NCBI GenBank assembly: GCA_963762735.1
Contig: CAVXMG010000001.1
Location: 62,001-126,000, forward strand
Length of the DNA: 64,000 nt
Direction of reading: 5' to 3'
DNA from: DASXKD01 sp963762735
Lineage (GTDB): Bacteria > Actinomycetota > Actinomycetes > Streptosporangiales > Streptosporangiaceae
Shown here: piece after piece, positions 51,339 to 60,940 of the stretch
Layout: each line of letters begins with the position of its first letter
How positions within the stretch are numbered: the stretch's first letter is position 1
Program-made: the position numbers and the translations under genes
Notes under the pieces: generated by a model
The model's database searches: none
Told to the model about the DNA's origin: nothing
The model's input: the letters and a program-made list of their open reading frames with translations, nothing else

Positions 51339-52736
51339 ATGCCGAGGCGCCGTGATCCTTGCTCACCGCGGGTGGTATACCGCACCGCCCGGGCCGGGCT
51401 GCGGGTGACCCGCGCTCAGCGGAGCAGGTTGCTCGGACTGCTGGTGTCTGCGGGGGATGTGTGGGCGTGCGTGCTCGAGGTTAACGCGTGGCGGAGGGCC
51501 CGCCAAGACGCTCCGCTGGCGGGGTATCAAGCGTTGTGCAGTGAGCTGGCGGCGGCCGGACCAGGCACGTTCGGGGAACTTGACAGCGTTGGTGCGCGAT
51601 CAGTGCTGCGCCGCTACTCCGACGCCTGGTTCGCTGCTGCCGAGAGGCGCAGGTTAGGGGATGCCGCAGCGCGGTACCCGCGTCGCAGGCGGCGACTGGT
51701 ACCGCTTCGCTGGTATGCAGGTACGTTTGGGCTGGATGGCCGTCGGCTGCGGATTCCAGTGGCCAAAGGCTGCCCACCTCTGGCCTTGCGGCTGGATCGG
51801 GATCTCCCTTATCCCCTGTATCAGGTCCGGTCCATAACACTGCTTTACGAGGCGGGACGATTCTGGGTAGATGTGACCGCCGAGGTGCCAATCGCTACCT
51901 ATGCCACGGGTGAGGCGCCGGACCCGGCTCGGCTGGCGGGAGTGGATGTTGGGATCATCCACTTGTGTGCGGCCACCGGGCCAGAAGGCCAGGCACTGCT
52001 GGTGTCCGGGCGGGCCATCCGCGCCGAGAATCATCTGCATTTGCGCGATACCAAGGCGCGGCAGCGCGCGGTAGCCCGCCGTGCTCCCATGCCGGGGCAG
52101 AAAGGATCGCGGCGATGGCGCCAGTACCGGCGCCGTCAACGGCTGGTGGAGGCTAGGCACAGGCGGCGGGTCCGGCAGGCTCAGCATGAAGCCGCCAAGG
52201 AGGTGATCTCCTGGGCGGTGCAGCACAGCATTGGCACCATGGCAGTCGGTGACCCGCGTGGCGTTCTCGGTCTGGACGCGGGGTGGCGGCACAACCAGCG
52301 CACTCGGGCCTGGCGGATCGGGCACCTGCTGCGCACGCTTGGCGACAAGGCCGAAGCCGGCGGGATAACTTTTCGCCTCATTGACGAACGGGGAACCTCG
52401 TCCACGTGCCCGGGCTGCGCCCGGCGCGTTCCCAAGCCTGCCGGGCGAGTCCTGGCCTGCCCATACTGTGATTTGACTGGGCATCGCGACCTGCTCGCGG
52501 CCGCCAACATCGCCGCCCGCGCTGGCGGCGGCACCACACCGGCTGTTCTCCCGGCCGGTGTCAAGCACCGTCGAGCCGGGGCACACCTGCCAGGTGTAGC
52601 AGTGGCGCGGCGTGACCCAAGGCGCGGTGCTCATCGCCGCCGCGTCGGCGGGTCCCTGGTCGGCACCGGCCCGCCTCGTCCAGCCCACCCAAGGGCTGGA
52701 CGGAGAGTCGCTCGCCCCACGGCGAGGAGCATGTAA
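51339..52736 (+). CDS. tnpB: TnpB (IS200/IS605 OrfB-type) RNA-guided nuclease-family protein
   Basis: This is a transposon-encoded TnpB-family protein of about 465 residues from the ATG at 51339. The N-terminal domain is Arg-rich (RVVYRTARAGLRVTRAQRSR). The RuvC-I aspartate lies in RLAGVDVGIIHLCAATG. The position of RuvC-II reads SIGTMAVGDPRGVLGLD, with no glutamate at the usual site. The zinc ribbon is GTSSTCPGCARR...VLACPYCDLTG, and RuvC-III is GHRDLLAAANIAAR. The extended C-terminus is basic. No tnpA is nearby, so this is a non-autonomous or solo tnpB. It sits between etfA and the cysteine desulfurase, adjacent genes in related genomes, which shows insertion. Confidence 0.88.
   Translation: MPRRRDPCSPRVVYRTARAGLRVTRAQRSRLLGLLVSAGDVWACVLEVNAWRRARQDAPLAGYQALCSELAAAGPGTFGELDSVGARSVLRRYSDAWFAAAERRRLGDAAARYPRRRRRLVPLRWYAGTFGLDGRRLRIPVAKGCPPLALRLDRDLPYPLYQVRSITLLYEAGRFWVDVTAEVPIATYATGEAPDPARLAGVDVGIIHLCAATGPEGQALLVSGRAIRAENHLHLRDTKARQRAVARRAPMPGQKGSRRWRQYRRRQRLVEARHRRRVRQAQHEAAKEVISWAVQHSIGTMAVGDPRGVLGLDAGWRHNQRTRAWRIGHLLRTLGDKAEAGGITFRLIDERGTSSTCPGCARRVPKPAGRVLACPYCDLTGHRDLLAAANIAARAGGGTTPAVLPAGVKHRRAGAHLPGVAVARRDPRRGAHRRRVGGSLVGTGPPRPAHPRAGRRVARPTARSM
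52678..52701 (+). repeat. Hairpin at the 3' end of tnpB
   Basis: GTCCAGCCC and GGGCTGGAC form a perfect 9-bp stem with a 6-nt loop inside the last codons of tnpB. IS605-type elements place a right-end hairpin and the omegaRNA scaffold here, so it is a candidate for either. Confidence 0.5.
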
Positions 52737-52779
52737 GGCCAGCAGTACTTGCAAGCAGGTGCACTAGGCTGAATTTGTC

Positions 52780-54018
52780 ATGGACTACACCGACGGGGCA
52801 GGCCAGCGCGGGGTCGCCCGCGCAGCCGAGCACAGCCCGCATCCACTGGTCTATCTGGACAACGCGGCGACCGCGCCGATGCTCCCCGAGGCCATCGCGG
52901 CCATGACGGAGGAACTCGGCCGCCTCGGCAACCCCTCCTCGCTGCACAACGCCGGGCGCCGGGCCCGCCGGGTGGTCGAGGAGTCCACGGGAGCAGATCG
53001 CCGAGGCGTTCGGCGCCCGGCCCAGCGAGGTGATCTTCACCAGCGGCGGGACCGAGGCGGACAACCTGGCGGTGAAGGGCCTGTTCTGGGCGCGGCGCGA
53101 ACGACAGCCCACAGCGGCATCGGGTGCTGCTGCCGGCGACCGAGCACCACGCGGTGCTGGACTCGGCTGCACTGGCTGGCCAGCCACGAGGGCGCGGAGA
53201 TCGGCTGGCTCGGCGTGGACGGCACCGGAATGGTGTCCGCGGACAGCCTGCGCGCGGCGATCGGGCCTGACCCGGGCAGCGTGGCGCTGGTCAGCGTGAT
53301 GTGGGCGAACAACGAGGTCGGCACGATCGCGCCGGTCGCGGAACTTGCGGCGGTCTGCGCGGAGTACCGCATCCCGTTCCACACCGACGCGGTGCAGGCG
53401 GCCGCGCAGGTACCGGTGCATTTCGCCGACAGCGGGGCGGACGCGCTCACGATCACCGGGCACAAGCTCGGCGGGCCGGTGGGCGCCGGGGCACTGCTGC
53501 TGGCCCGGGGGACCCAGCCGGTGCCGGTGCTGCACGGCGGGGGCCAGGAGAGCGACATCAGGTCCGGCACCCTGGATGCGCCCGCGATCCGCGCCTTCGC
53601 GACCGCCGCCGAGGTCGTGGCCAAGACCAGGGACTCCGAGGCGATCCGGCTGGCCGCGCTCAGGGACGACCTCGTCGCCAGGGTGCTCGCGGCGGTGCCC
53701 GACGCCATACTCAACGGCGCGCCGCCCGGCCCGGCCCGGCTGCCGGGCAACGCCCACTTCTCCTTCCCCGGCTGCGAGGGCGACGCGCTGCTCATGCTCC
53801 TGGACGCCAGGGGCATCGCCTGCTCCACCGGGTCCGCGTGCACCGCCGGGGTGGCCAGGCCCAGCCACGTACTGCTCGCCATGGGCGCCGACGAGGCCAG
53901 GGCCCGGGGCTCGCTGCGTTTCTCGCTCGGCCCGACCTCGACCCAGGCGGACTGCGAAGCCGTGGGAGCGGTGATCGGCGAGGCGGTCGAGCGTGCCCGC
54001 CGGGCCGGACGATCATGA
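52780..54018 (+). CDS. Cysteine desulfurase (IscS/NifS family; compensating frameshifts)
   Basis: This PLP enzyme mobilises sulfur from cysteine, here probably for tRNA thiolation by the adjacent MnmA. It has VYLDNAATAPMLPEAIAAM, the PLP lysine in LTITGHKLGGPVGAGALLLA, GGGQESDIRSGTLDAPAIRA, and the catalytic cysteine loop GIACSTGSACTAGVARPSHV. Around 52990, 53110 and 53160 three indels cancel. The hidden frames supply IFTSGGTEADNLAVKG and the ATEHHAVLDSA-like segment with the conserved histidine. Length is then about 412 residues. Confidence 0.9.
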   Translation: MDYTDGAGQRGVARAAEHSPHPLVYLDNAATAPMLPEAIAAMTEELGRLGNPSSLHNAGRRARRVVEESTGADRRGVRRPAQRGDLHQRRDRGGQPGGEGPVLGAARTTAHSGIGCCCRRPSTTRCWTRLHWLASHEGAEIGWLGVDGTGMVSADSLRAAIGPDPGSVALVSVMWANNEVGTIAPVAELAAVCAEYRIPFHTDAVQAAAQVPVHFADSGADALTITGHKLGGPVGAGALLLARGTQPVPVLHGGGQESDIRSGTLDAPAIRAFATAAEVVAKTRDSEAIRLAALRDDLVARVLAAVPDAILNGAPPGPARLPGNAHFSFPGCEGDALLMLLDARGIACSTGSACTAGVARPSHVLLAMGADEARARGSLRFSLGPTSTQADCEAVGAVIGEAVERARRAGRS

Positions 54019-54179
54019 TGCGTTACGCCTGCCCTCGCTGACCTTCGTCCTCGGCGTGAACGTGGATCCGGGGCGGCGGTGACCGTCGGCGCGGGGTCGG
54101 GCCGGCTGCCTGCCCGATGCGGGAGTGACAGCGAGAGGTGGTTTCGGGGGCTGGTGGGGGACCGTAGGCTGAAGGGGTT

Positions 54180-55248
54180 ATGAGCGGGATGCGGGTGCTG
54201 GCGGCGATGTCGGGCGGGGTGGACTCGGCCGTGGCCGCGGCGCGGGCGGCGGACGCCGGTCATGAGGTGACCGGGGTCCATCTCGCGCTGTCGCTGCAAC
54301 CCGCAGTCGTACCGCTCCGGAGCCCGTGGCTGCTGCACGCTGGAGGACGCCAGGGACGCCAGGCGCGCGGCGGACGTGATCGGGATCCCGTTCTACGTCT
54401 GGGACATGGCGGAGCGGTTCCACCGCGACGTGGTGGCAGACTTCGTGGCCGAATACGCTCGCGGGCGCACGCCGAACCCGTGCCTGCGCTGCAACGAGAA
54501 GATCAAGTTCGCGGCGGTGCTTGACCGGGCGGTGGCCCTCGGGTTCGACGCGGTCTGCACCGGCCACCATGCGCGGCTGGCGGACGGCCGCCTGCACCGC
54601 AGCCCGGACCTGGCCAAGGACCAGTCCTACGTGCTCGCCGTGCTCACCCGCGAGCAGCTTGACCGGGCGCTGTTCCCGCTGGGCGACTCCACCAAGGCGC
54701 AGGTGCGGGCCGAGGCGGCGGCGCGCGGGCTGGCGGTGGCCGCCAAGCCGGACAGCCACGACGTCTGCTTCATCCCCGATGGGGACACGCGCGGGTTCCT
54801 GGCCGGCGCCCTGGGCCAGGCTCCCGGCCCCATCGTGGACGCCGGCGGGACCGTGGTCGGCAGCCACGACGGCGCCTACGGGTTCACCGTCGGCCAGCGC
54901 CGCGGGCTGCGCGTGGGCACCCCGGCCGCGGACGGCAGGCCACGGTACGTGCTGGACATCGAGCCGGCCTCGGGCACGGTGACCGTCGGGCCCGCCGAGT
55001 CACTGGACGTGACCGCGATCCTGGCCGAGCGCCCGGTCTGGACCGGCTGCGCCCCGCCGTCGGCTCCGCTGGACTGCCTGGTGCAGTTGCGGGCGCACGG
55101 GCAGGCACTCCCGGCCACCGTGATCCCCGGCGATGACCTGCGGATAGCGCTTACCGAGCCGGCCAGGGGAGTGGCCCCCGGCCAGGCGGCGGTCTTCTAC
55201 GACGCCGGCACCGTGCTGGGCAGCGCCACGATCGCGGCCACTTCCTGA
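54180..55248 (+). CDS. mnmA: tRNA-specific 2-thiouridylase MnmA (one frameshift)
   Basis: This enzyme adds sulfur at U34 of tRNA Lys, Glu and Gln, taking it from a cysteine desulfurase. The PP-loop is at the N-terminus (VLAAMSGGVDSAVAAARAAD). An indel near 54300 shifts the frame; the restored sequence reads NPQSYRSGARGCCTLEDARD with the expected CC motif, then DVIGIPFYVWDMAERFHRDV and the catalytic Cys in RTPNPCLRCNEKIKFAAVLD. The second catalytic Cys is in SHDVCFIPDGD, and the C-terminal domain follows (FTVGQRRGLRVG). About 356 residues. ATG at 54180. Confidence 0.93.
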
Positions 55249-55527
55249 CACGGCCGTCAGGCCTCGCGCCCGGGTCGGCGGCACCCCGCTGAGGTGACTT
55301 CTGTCACATGTCCGCTGGTCAACGCGTCGGTGTCCGGAAAGTGACAGTGGGTGTTCCATATTGTGGCCTGAATCATCCTTTGTGATGAATGCGGCTGCTG
55401 ATCATCTGGTACCCAATTGTGTCGTTCCTGTGAATGCCGGGTTGCAGAGTGGGTAGATGCCTGTCGGCGTGATCGTCATGGGCGCGGCAGAGTGCACGTG
55501 CGGCAAGGGGCGGGCGCTGGAGGCGAG

Positions 55528-56855
55528 ATGAGAGGCGGCATTGACAATGCTCGCGCTGGGCGCCGGAGGCCCGCGCCCCGCTCGTCGAGAAGGGGTGCCC
55601 GCTACATCGGCGTGACGATGATCGGGGCCCTGGCCGCCGCGGGGCTTGCGGCGTGCGGTACGAGCAGCGCAGGCACCGGCGGAACGGTGACGCTGAACCT
55701 CTATAACTTCCCGGACCCGTCCGGCGCGGTCCAGCAGGCCGTGGACAACTGCAGCGCGGCGAGCCACGGCAAGTACACGATCGTCTACAACAAGCTGCAG
55801 AACGCGGCCGACCAGCAGCGGCTGCAGATGGCCGGCGGCTCGCCGCCGGGGACAGCTCGATGGACATCCTCGGGCTGGACGTCACCTGGGAGGCCGAGTT
55901 CGCCACGGCGGGCTGGATCCGGCCGTGGACCGGCACGTACAAGCGCAGGCGATCCAGGGAACGCTCAAGGGGCCGCTGCAGACCGCCATCTGGCGCGGAA
56001 AGCTGGTCGCGGTCCCGTACAACAGCAACACCCAGTTGCTCTGGTACCGCTCCGACCTGGTGAAGACCCCGCCGAAGACCTGGGCGCAGATGATCGCCGA
56101 TGCGGAGCAGCTGGCCAAGCAGGGCAAGCCGCACCTACATCGAGATCCAGGGCGCCCAGTACGAGGGCACCGTGGTGTGGTTCAACACGCTGGTGGCCAG
56201 CGCGGGTGGCAGCATCCTGAACCCGACCTCGACCGCCGCCCAGCTCGGCCCGCCCGCGATCAAGGCGCTGTCGATCATGCAGCAGCTCGCCCATTCCCCG
56301 GCCGCGGACCCCAGCCTCGGGGTGCAGATGGAGGACCAGAACCGGCTCGCGATGGAATCCGGCACCGCGGCGTTCGAGCTGAACTACCCCTACGTGTATC
56401 CGTCGATGAAGGCCGACCAGCCCACGTTGTTCAAGAGCTTCAAGTGGGCGCCGTACCCGAGCGTCTACCCGGGCAGGCCGGCCCGGGTCACCATCGGCGG
56501 CATCGACCTGGCGGTCAGCACCTACTCGCAGCATCCGCAGCTTGCCTTCCAGGCGGCGCTGTGCCTGCGCAACGCCCAGAACCAGCTCATCGCCGCGGTC
56601 AAGGGCGGCCTGCCGCCGACGCTGGCCAGCGTCTACAACAACCCGCAGATGCAGTCCGCCTACCCGTTCCGGCGTCTGATCCTGCAGCAGGTCAACAACG
56701 GTGCCGTGCGCCCCAAGACGCCGCTCTACCAGGTGGTGTCCGTGGCCATCTCGCACCAGGTCTCGCCACCGGGCTCGATCGTCCCTGTGCCCACCGAGCA
56801 GAACCTGCGCACCCAGATCAACAACGCCCTCCAGGGCAAGGGGCTGACCCCGTGA
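55528..56855 (+). CDS. Sugar-type ABC transporter substrate-binding lipoprotein (several frameshifts)
   Basis: This is an extracellular solute-binding protein of family 1 (MalE-like). An N-terminal basic stretch is followed by a lipoprotein signal (MIGALAAAGLAACGTSS, lipobox LAAC). The binding domain continues VTLNLYNFPDPSGAVQQAVD. Frames change near 55850, 55945 and 56135. The pieces MDILGLDVTWEAEFATAGWI, AIWRGKLVAVPYNSNTQLLW and GTVVWFNTLVASAGGSILNP are typical of trehalose/maltose-binding proteins. It ends NNALQGKGLTP at 56855. About 442 residues if repaired. It heads the operon with two permeases and an ATPase. An inverted repeat CTGTCAC/GTGACAG lies upstream (55301-55347). Confidence 0.85.
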
Positions 56856-56892
56856 GCGGCCCGGTGTCACGCACAGGCAGGGAGGCAGACAG

Positions 56893-57837
56893 ATGACCAC
56901 CACCACTCCTCCGGTTACCGCCCAGGAACCGGTCGCCGCCGGGCGGCGCCGCAAGCCACCGCTGTCCGAGGGCGCGCGCGCGGAACGGCGGCTGGGCTGG
57001 CTGCTGTGCGCGCCCGCGGTGATCGTGATGGTCGCGGTGACCGCGTACCCGATCGGCTATGCCATCTACCTGTCGTTCCAGCGGTACATCCTGTCCGCCC
57101 CCCAGCTGAACAAGTTCGTCGGGTTCAGCAACTACGCCGCCGTGCTCAGCTCACAGTTCTGGTGGCACGCGCTGATAGTCACGATCGTCATCACGGTGGT
57201 CTCGGTGGCGGTCGAGCTGGTGCTCGGCATGCTGCTGGCGCTGCTCATGTACCGGACGATCTTCGGGCGGGGCACGGTCCGCACCACGATGCTCATCCCG
57301 TACGGGATCGTCACGATCGTCGCCGCGTTCGGCTGGCAGTACGCCTGGACGCCGAGCACCGGCTACCTGTCGGCGCTGTTCCACAACAGCGCTCCGCTGA
57401 CCAATACCAATGAGGCCATCGCGATCATCATCTCGGCCGAGATCTGGAAGACCACCCCGTTCATGGCGCTGCTGCTGATGGCCGGCCTCTCGCTGGTGCC
57501 TGAGGACCTGCTGAAGGCGGCGAAGGTGGACGGGGCGACCGCCTGGCAGCGGTTCTGGCGGATCATGGTGCCGCTGATGAAGCCGGCGATCCTGGTCGCG
57601 CTGCTGTTCCGGACGCTGGACGCGTTCCGGATATTCGACAACATCTTCATCCTCACCAACGGCGCGAACAACACGTCCTCCGTGTCGATGCTCAACTACG
57701 ACAACCTGTTCACCGGCTTCAACTTCGGGATCGGGTCGGCCATGTCGATCCTGATCCTGATCTGCGTCGCGATCATCGCGACGGTCTTCATCAGGGGCTT
57801 CGGCACCGCCGCTCCCGGATCGAGCCTCCAGCAATGA
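56893..57837 (+). CDS. Carbohydrate ABC transporter permease (MalF/UgpA type)
   Basis: This is an inner-membrane permease with six helices (first: LLCAPAVIVMVAVTAYPIGY). It has the EAA-type coupling loop VPEDLLKAAKVDGATAWQRF, where the ATPase docks. The 314 residues match the MalF-like sugar permeases without the large periplasmic loop. The ATG at 56893 is preceded by GGGAGG. Partner of the next gene. Confidence 0.93.
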   Translation: MTTTTPPVTAQEPVAAGRRRKPPLSEGARAERRLGWLLCAPAVIVMVAVTAYPIGYAIYLSFQRYILSAPQLNKFVGFSNYAAVLSSQFWWHALIVTIVITVVSVAVELVLGMLLALLMYRTIFGRGTVRTTMLIPYGIVTIVAAFGWQYAWTPSTGYLSALFHNSAPLTNTNEAIAIIISAEIWKTTPFMALLLMAGLSLVPEDLLKAAKVDGATAWQRFWRIMVPLMKPAILVALLFRTLDAFRIFDNIFILTNGANNTSSVSMLNYDNLFTGFNFGIGSAMSILILICVAIIATVFIRGFGTAAPGSSLQQ

Positions 57838-57874
57838 GGACGGCTCCTAGCACAGAAACGGAGGTGGCACGCTG

Positions 57875-58708
57875 ATGGCAGCCACGACGGCACGGCAGCG
57901 GGTCGGCTGGGGGAGCGCCAACACGGTCGCGATCCTGCTGGCGCTCATCCCGGTGCTCTGGATCGTGTCCCTGTCGTTCAAGACGCCGACCGCGATCACC
58001 GATCCCAGCTTCCTTCCCTCGCAGTGGACAACCTCGAACTACTCCGGCATCCTGAAAAGCTCCGAGTTCATCCGGCCGCTGATCAACTCGATCGGGATCG
58101 GGGTGATCGCCACGTTCATCGCCGTGGTGCTGGCCTCGATGGCGGCCTACGCGGTGGCCCGGCTGAGGTTCCCCGGCAAGAGCGTGCTGATCGGGGTGTC
58201 GCTGCTCATCGCCATGTTCCCGGCGATCGCGCTGGCGACGCCGCTGTTCAACATCGAGCGGATCCTCGGCCTGTTCGACACCTGGCCCGGCCTCATCATT
58301 CCTTACGTCGCCACCGGCCTGCCGCTGGGCATCTACACGCTGTCGGCGTTCTTCCGCGAGATCCCCTGGGAGCTGGAGAAGGCCGCCAAGGTGGACGGTG
58401 CCACACCGTTCCAGGCGTTCGTGCGGGTCATCGCCCCGCTCGCCGCGCCCGGCATGGTCACGACCGCGATCCTGGTGTTCCTCTTCTGCTGGAACGAGTT
58501 CCTGCTCGCGATCACGCTGACCTCGACGCTCCGGGCGCGCACCGCGCCGGCCGCGATGGCGTTCTTCACCGGGAACTCAGCGTTCGCGGTGCCCACCGGG
58601 ACGATCACCGCGGCAGCGGTGGTCATCACCATCCCGATCATCATCTTCGTGTTGTTCTTCCAGCGCCGGATCGTCGCAGGGCTGACGTCGGGCGCGGTCA
58701 AGGGCTAG
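57875..58708 (+). CDS. Carbohydrate ABC transporter permease (MalG/UgpE type)
   Basis: This is the second permease of the importer, 277 residues. It starts with NTVAILLALIPVLWIVSLSF and a periplasmic segment (FLPSQWTTSNYSGILKSSEF), then five more helices. The coupling loop IPWELEKAAKVDGATPFQAF is typical of MalG-type subunits. GGAGG lies before the ATG. Confidence 0.93.
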   Translation: MAATTARQRVGWGSANTVAILLALIPVLWIVSLSFKTPTAITDPSFLPSQWTTSNYSGILKSSEFIRPLINSIGIGVIATFIAVVLASMAAYAVARLRFPGKSVLIGVSLLIAMFPAIALATPLFNIERILGLFDTWPGLIIPYVATGLPLGIYTLSAFFREIPWELEKAAKVDGATPFQAFVRVIAPLAAPGMVTTAILVFLFCWNEFLLAITLTSTLRARTAPAAMAFFTGNSAFAVPTGTITAAAVVITIPIIIFVLFFQRRIVAGLTSGAVKG

Positions 58709-58726
58709 GCCGGACAGGAGAATCAA

Positions 58727-60105
58727 GTGGCTGAGATCATTCTTGATCACATCACCAAGCGCTTCCCGGACGGGGCGCTCGCGGTGGACGACTTCAACCT
58801 CGACATCGCGGACGGGGAGTTCGTCATCCTGGTCGGCCCCTCCGGCTGCGGGAAGTCGACGACGCTCAACATGATCGCGGGCCTGGAGGACATCTCCTCG
58901 GGCGAGTTGCGCATCGCCGGCCAGGTGGTGAACCAAAAGTCGCCCAAGGACCGCGACATCGCGATGGTGTTCCAGAGCTACGCGCTGTACCCGCACATGA
59001 CCGTGCGGCAGAACATGGGCTTCGCGCTCAAGCTGGCCAAGACCCCCCAGGCCACCATCAACGAGAAGGTCGAGGAGGCGGCCCGGATCCTGGACCTCAC
59101 CCAGCACCTGGACCGCAAGCCGGCCAACCTGTCCGGTGGCCAGCGGCAGCGGGTCGCGATGGGCCGGGCCATCGTCCGCGACCCGGCGGTGTTCCTGATG
59201 GACGAGCCGCTGTCGAACCTGGACGCCAAGCTGCGGGTGCAGATGCGCACCGAGGTGTCGCGGATCCAGCGGCGCCTGGGCACCACGACCGTGTATGTCA
59301 CCCACGACCAGACCGAGGCGATGACCCTCGGCGACCGGGTCGCCGTCATGCGGACCGGCTTGCTACAGCAGGTGGGCTCGCCGAAGGAGCTTTACGACAC
59401 GCCCGTCAACCTGTTCGTGGCCGGGTTCATCGGGTCGCCCGCCATGAACTTCATGTCCGGCATCCTCGAGGAGGGTGTGCTGCGCACCTCGCTCGGGGAC
59501 TTCCGGCTCAGTGACCGGATGCGGCGCGAAGTGGAGTCGGCCGGCGCGGGCCGTGACGTCATCGTGGGCCTGCGGCCGGAGAACTTCGAGGACGCGTCGC
59601 TTGTCCAGCGGGACAACCGCGAGCACGGGATCACGTTCAACACCGGCATCGACGTCCTCGAGTCCATGGGCTCCGACGTGTTCGTCTACTTCACCCAGGG
59701 CCGTGAGCAGGGCGTGAACGCCGCCGAACTGGAGGAACTCGCCAGGGACTCCGGGCGGGCCGACACCGGTGCCAGCGGCGACACCCTGGTCGCCAGGCTG
59801 GACGCGGCGACCGCCATCCGCGAGGGCCAGGACGCCGAGCTCTGGGTGGATGGCCGGGCCTTGCACATCTTCGACCCGTCCAGCGGCCGCAACCTGTCGC
59901 TGGGGGCCATTGACCGCGGGAGCGGGAGCACGGTGCAAGGGGGCTCGGCAGCAGCCAGCGCGGCGCCCCCCAGCCCCGCACCGGCCGGTGGGCAGGCACC
60001 CCCGAGCCCGGCGCCGGCCGCGGCCAGGCCGACCCCGGTCCGGCTCAGGCTGCTCCCGCCCCGGCCGCCCCCGGCGACCCGGCCACGGGCGGCGACGTCA
60101 CCTGA
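58727..60105 (+). CDS. ugpC: Sugar ABC transporter ATP-binding protein (MsmK/UgpC type; C-terminal frameshift)
   Basis: This ATPase energises the importer encoded just upstream. It has Walker A LVGPSGCGKSTTLNMIAGLE, signature ANLSGGQRQRVAMGRAIVRD, Walker B VFLMDEPLSNLDAKLRVQMR and the C-terminal TOBE regulatory domain (VIVGLRPENF, ESMGSDVFVYF). A Pro/Ala-rich tail follows residue 405. An indel near 60015 makes the frame run on into the opposing gene; the neighbouring frame ends naturally with GDPATGGDVT at 60105. The symbol is used for family type only; the transported sugar is unknown. Such ATPases are often shared by several actinobacterial importers. Confidence 0.88.
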
Positions 60106-60940
60106 TCTCGCGGCGGAGCCGCTCGATCACCTCGTCGCTCCACTCGTGGGTGCGCATCAGCCGGTACCGCTCCCTGGCCACCCGCTGGTAGGCCTCGGCC
60201 TCGGTGCCGGAGCCGATCAGGTCGGCCGCGCGCAGCATGCGCACGACCGGGAGGTACTCCTCGGCGTACCACAGCCGGGCGATCTCGTCCCGGCCGAGGA
60301 AGCGGTGGGCGTGCTGGAGGTAGCGGAATCCCCAGGCCTCGACCGCCTCGCCCAGTTCGGCGAAGGCCCACGGGTCGGCGAAATTGATCCGGGCGTACGC
60401 CTGCTCCGGCAGCGGCACCCGGGACCGGAACATCCGCTCGTAGTCCTTCATCAGCAGGTCCCCGCGGCTGCGGATGCCGTCCGCGGGGACCATGGTCTGG
60501 ACCTCGGTCACGTAGGCGTCGATGGTCTGCTGCCCGGTGGCTATGGCGATGGACACCCGGTGGTGCCCGTCCTTGACGAAATGCAGGTCGCCGATCCGGT
60601 AGACCTCGATGGGCGGGATGGACTCGCCGCGCCGCTGGGCCAGCGCGAGCCGCTCCCAGCGTTCCCGCACCCGGCTCGAGGTGGGCCGGAAGTGCCGGTC
60701 GAAGTCGCGCCGCGAGTCCACCGTGCCCACGATCGTGTCCAGCCTGATGGTCTGCAGGCCCACAGACCGCTCGCCCCGGAGGCCGAGCGCGGCCACCACC
60801 TCGTCGAAGGGCAGCACCAGGTTGACGTCGTCGGGCTCCCCGCGCAGCCGGTGGGCCAGCCGGGAGAGCACCTGGCGCCGCCGGGCCCGCTGGAAGTCGT
60901 CGGCCACGTCGGCGCGGGGGAAGCCGGTCTCAGCGGGCAT
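60098..60940 (-). CDS. ParB-fold (ParB/Srx-like) domain protein
   Basis: This 280-residue protein has a ParB N-terminal-like domain at residues 45-135: SVGLQTIRLDTIVGTVDSRR, PPIEVYRIGDLHFVKDGHHR, VSIAIATGQQTIDAYVTEV. The KDGHHR box matches the nucleotide-binding motif of the superfamily. No helix-turn-helix domain like that of chromosomal ParB is apparent; instead an all-helical C-terminal region follows (YARINFADPWAFAELGEAVE, TEAEAYQRVARERYRLMRT). It may be an NTP-binding or kinase-like member rather than a DNA partitioning protein. The start at 60940 overlaps the metallophosphoesterase gene by 11 nt, which suggests co-expression. Confidence 0.75.
   Translation of the reverse strand: MPAETGFPRADVADDFQRARRRQVLSRLAHRLRGEPDDVNLVLPFDEVVAALGLRGERSVGLQTIRLDTIVGTVDSRRDFDRHFRPTSSRVRERWERLALAQRRGESIPPIEVYRIGDLHFVKDGHHRVSIAIATGQQTIDAYVTEVQTMVPADGIRSRGDLLMKDYERMFRSRVPLPEQAYARINFADPWAFAELGEAVEAWGFRYLQHAHRFLGRDEIARLWYAEEYLPVVRMLRAADLIGSGTEAEAYQRVARERYRLMRTHEWSDEVIERLRREIR

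Noticed and set aside
60098..60940. Calling the ParB-fold gene a chromosome-partitioning parB
   Set aside because: There is no parA neighbour, no parS-like sites and no HTH domain; only the N-terminal fold is shared.
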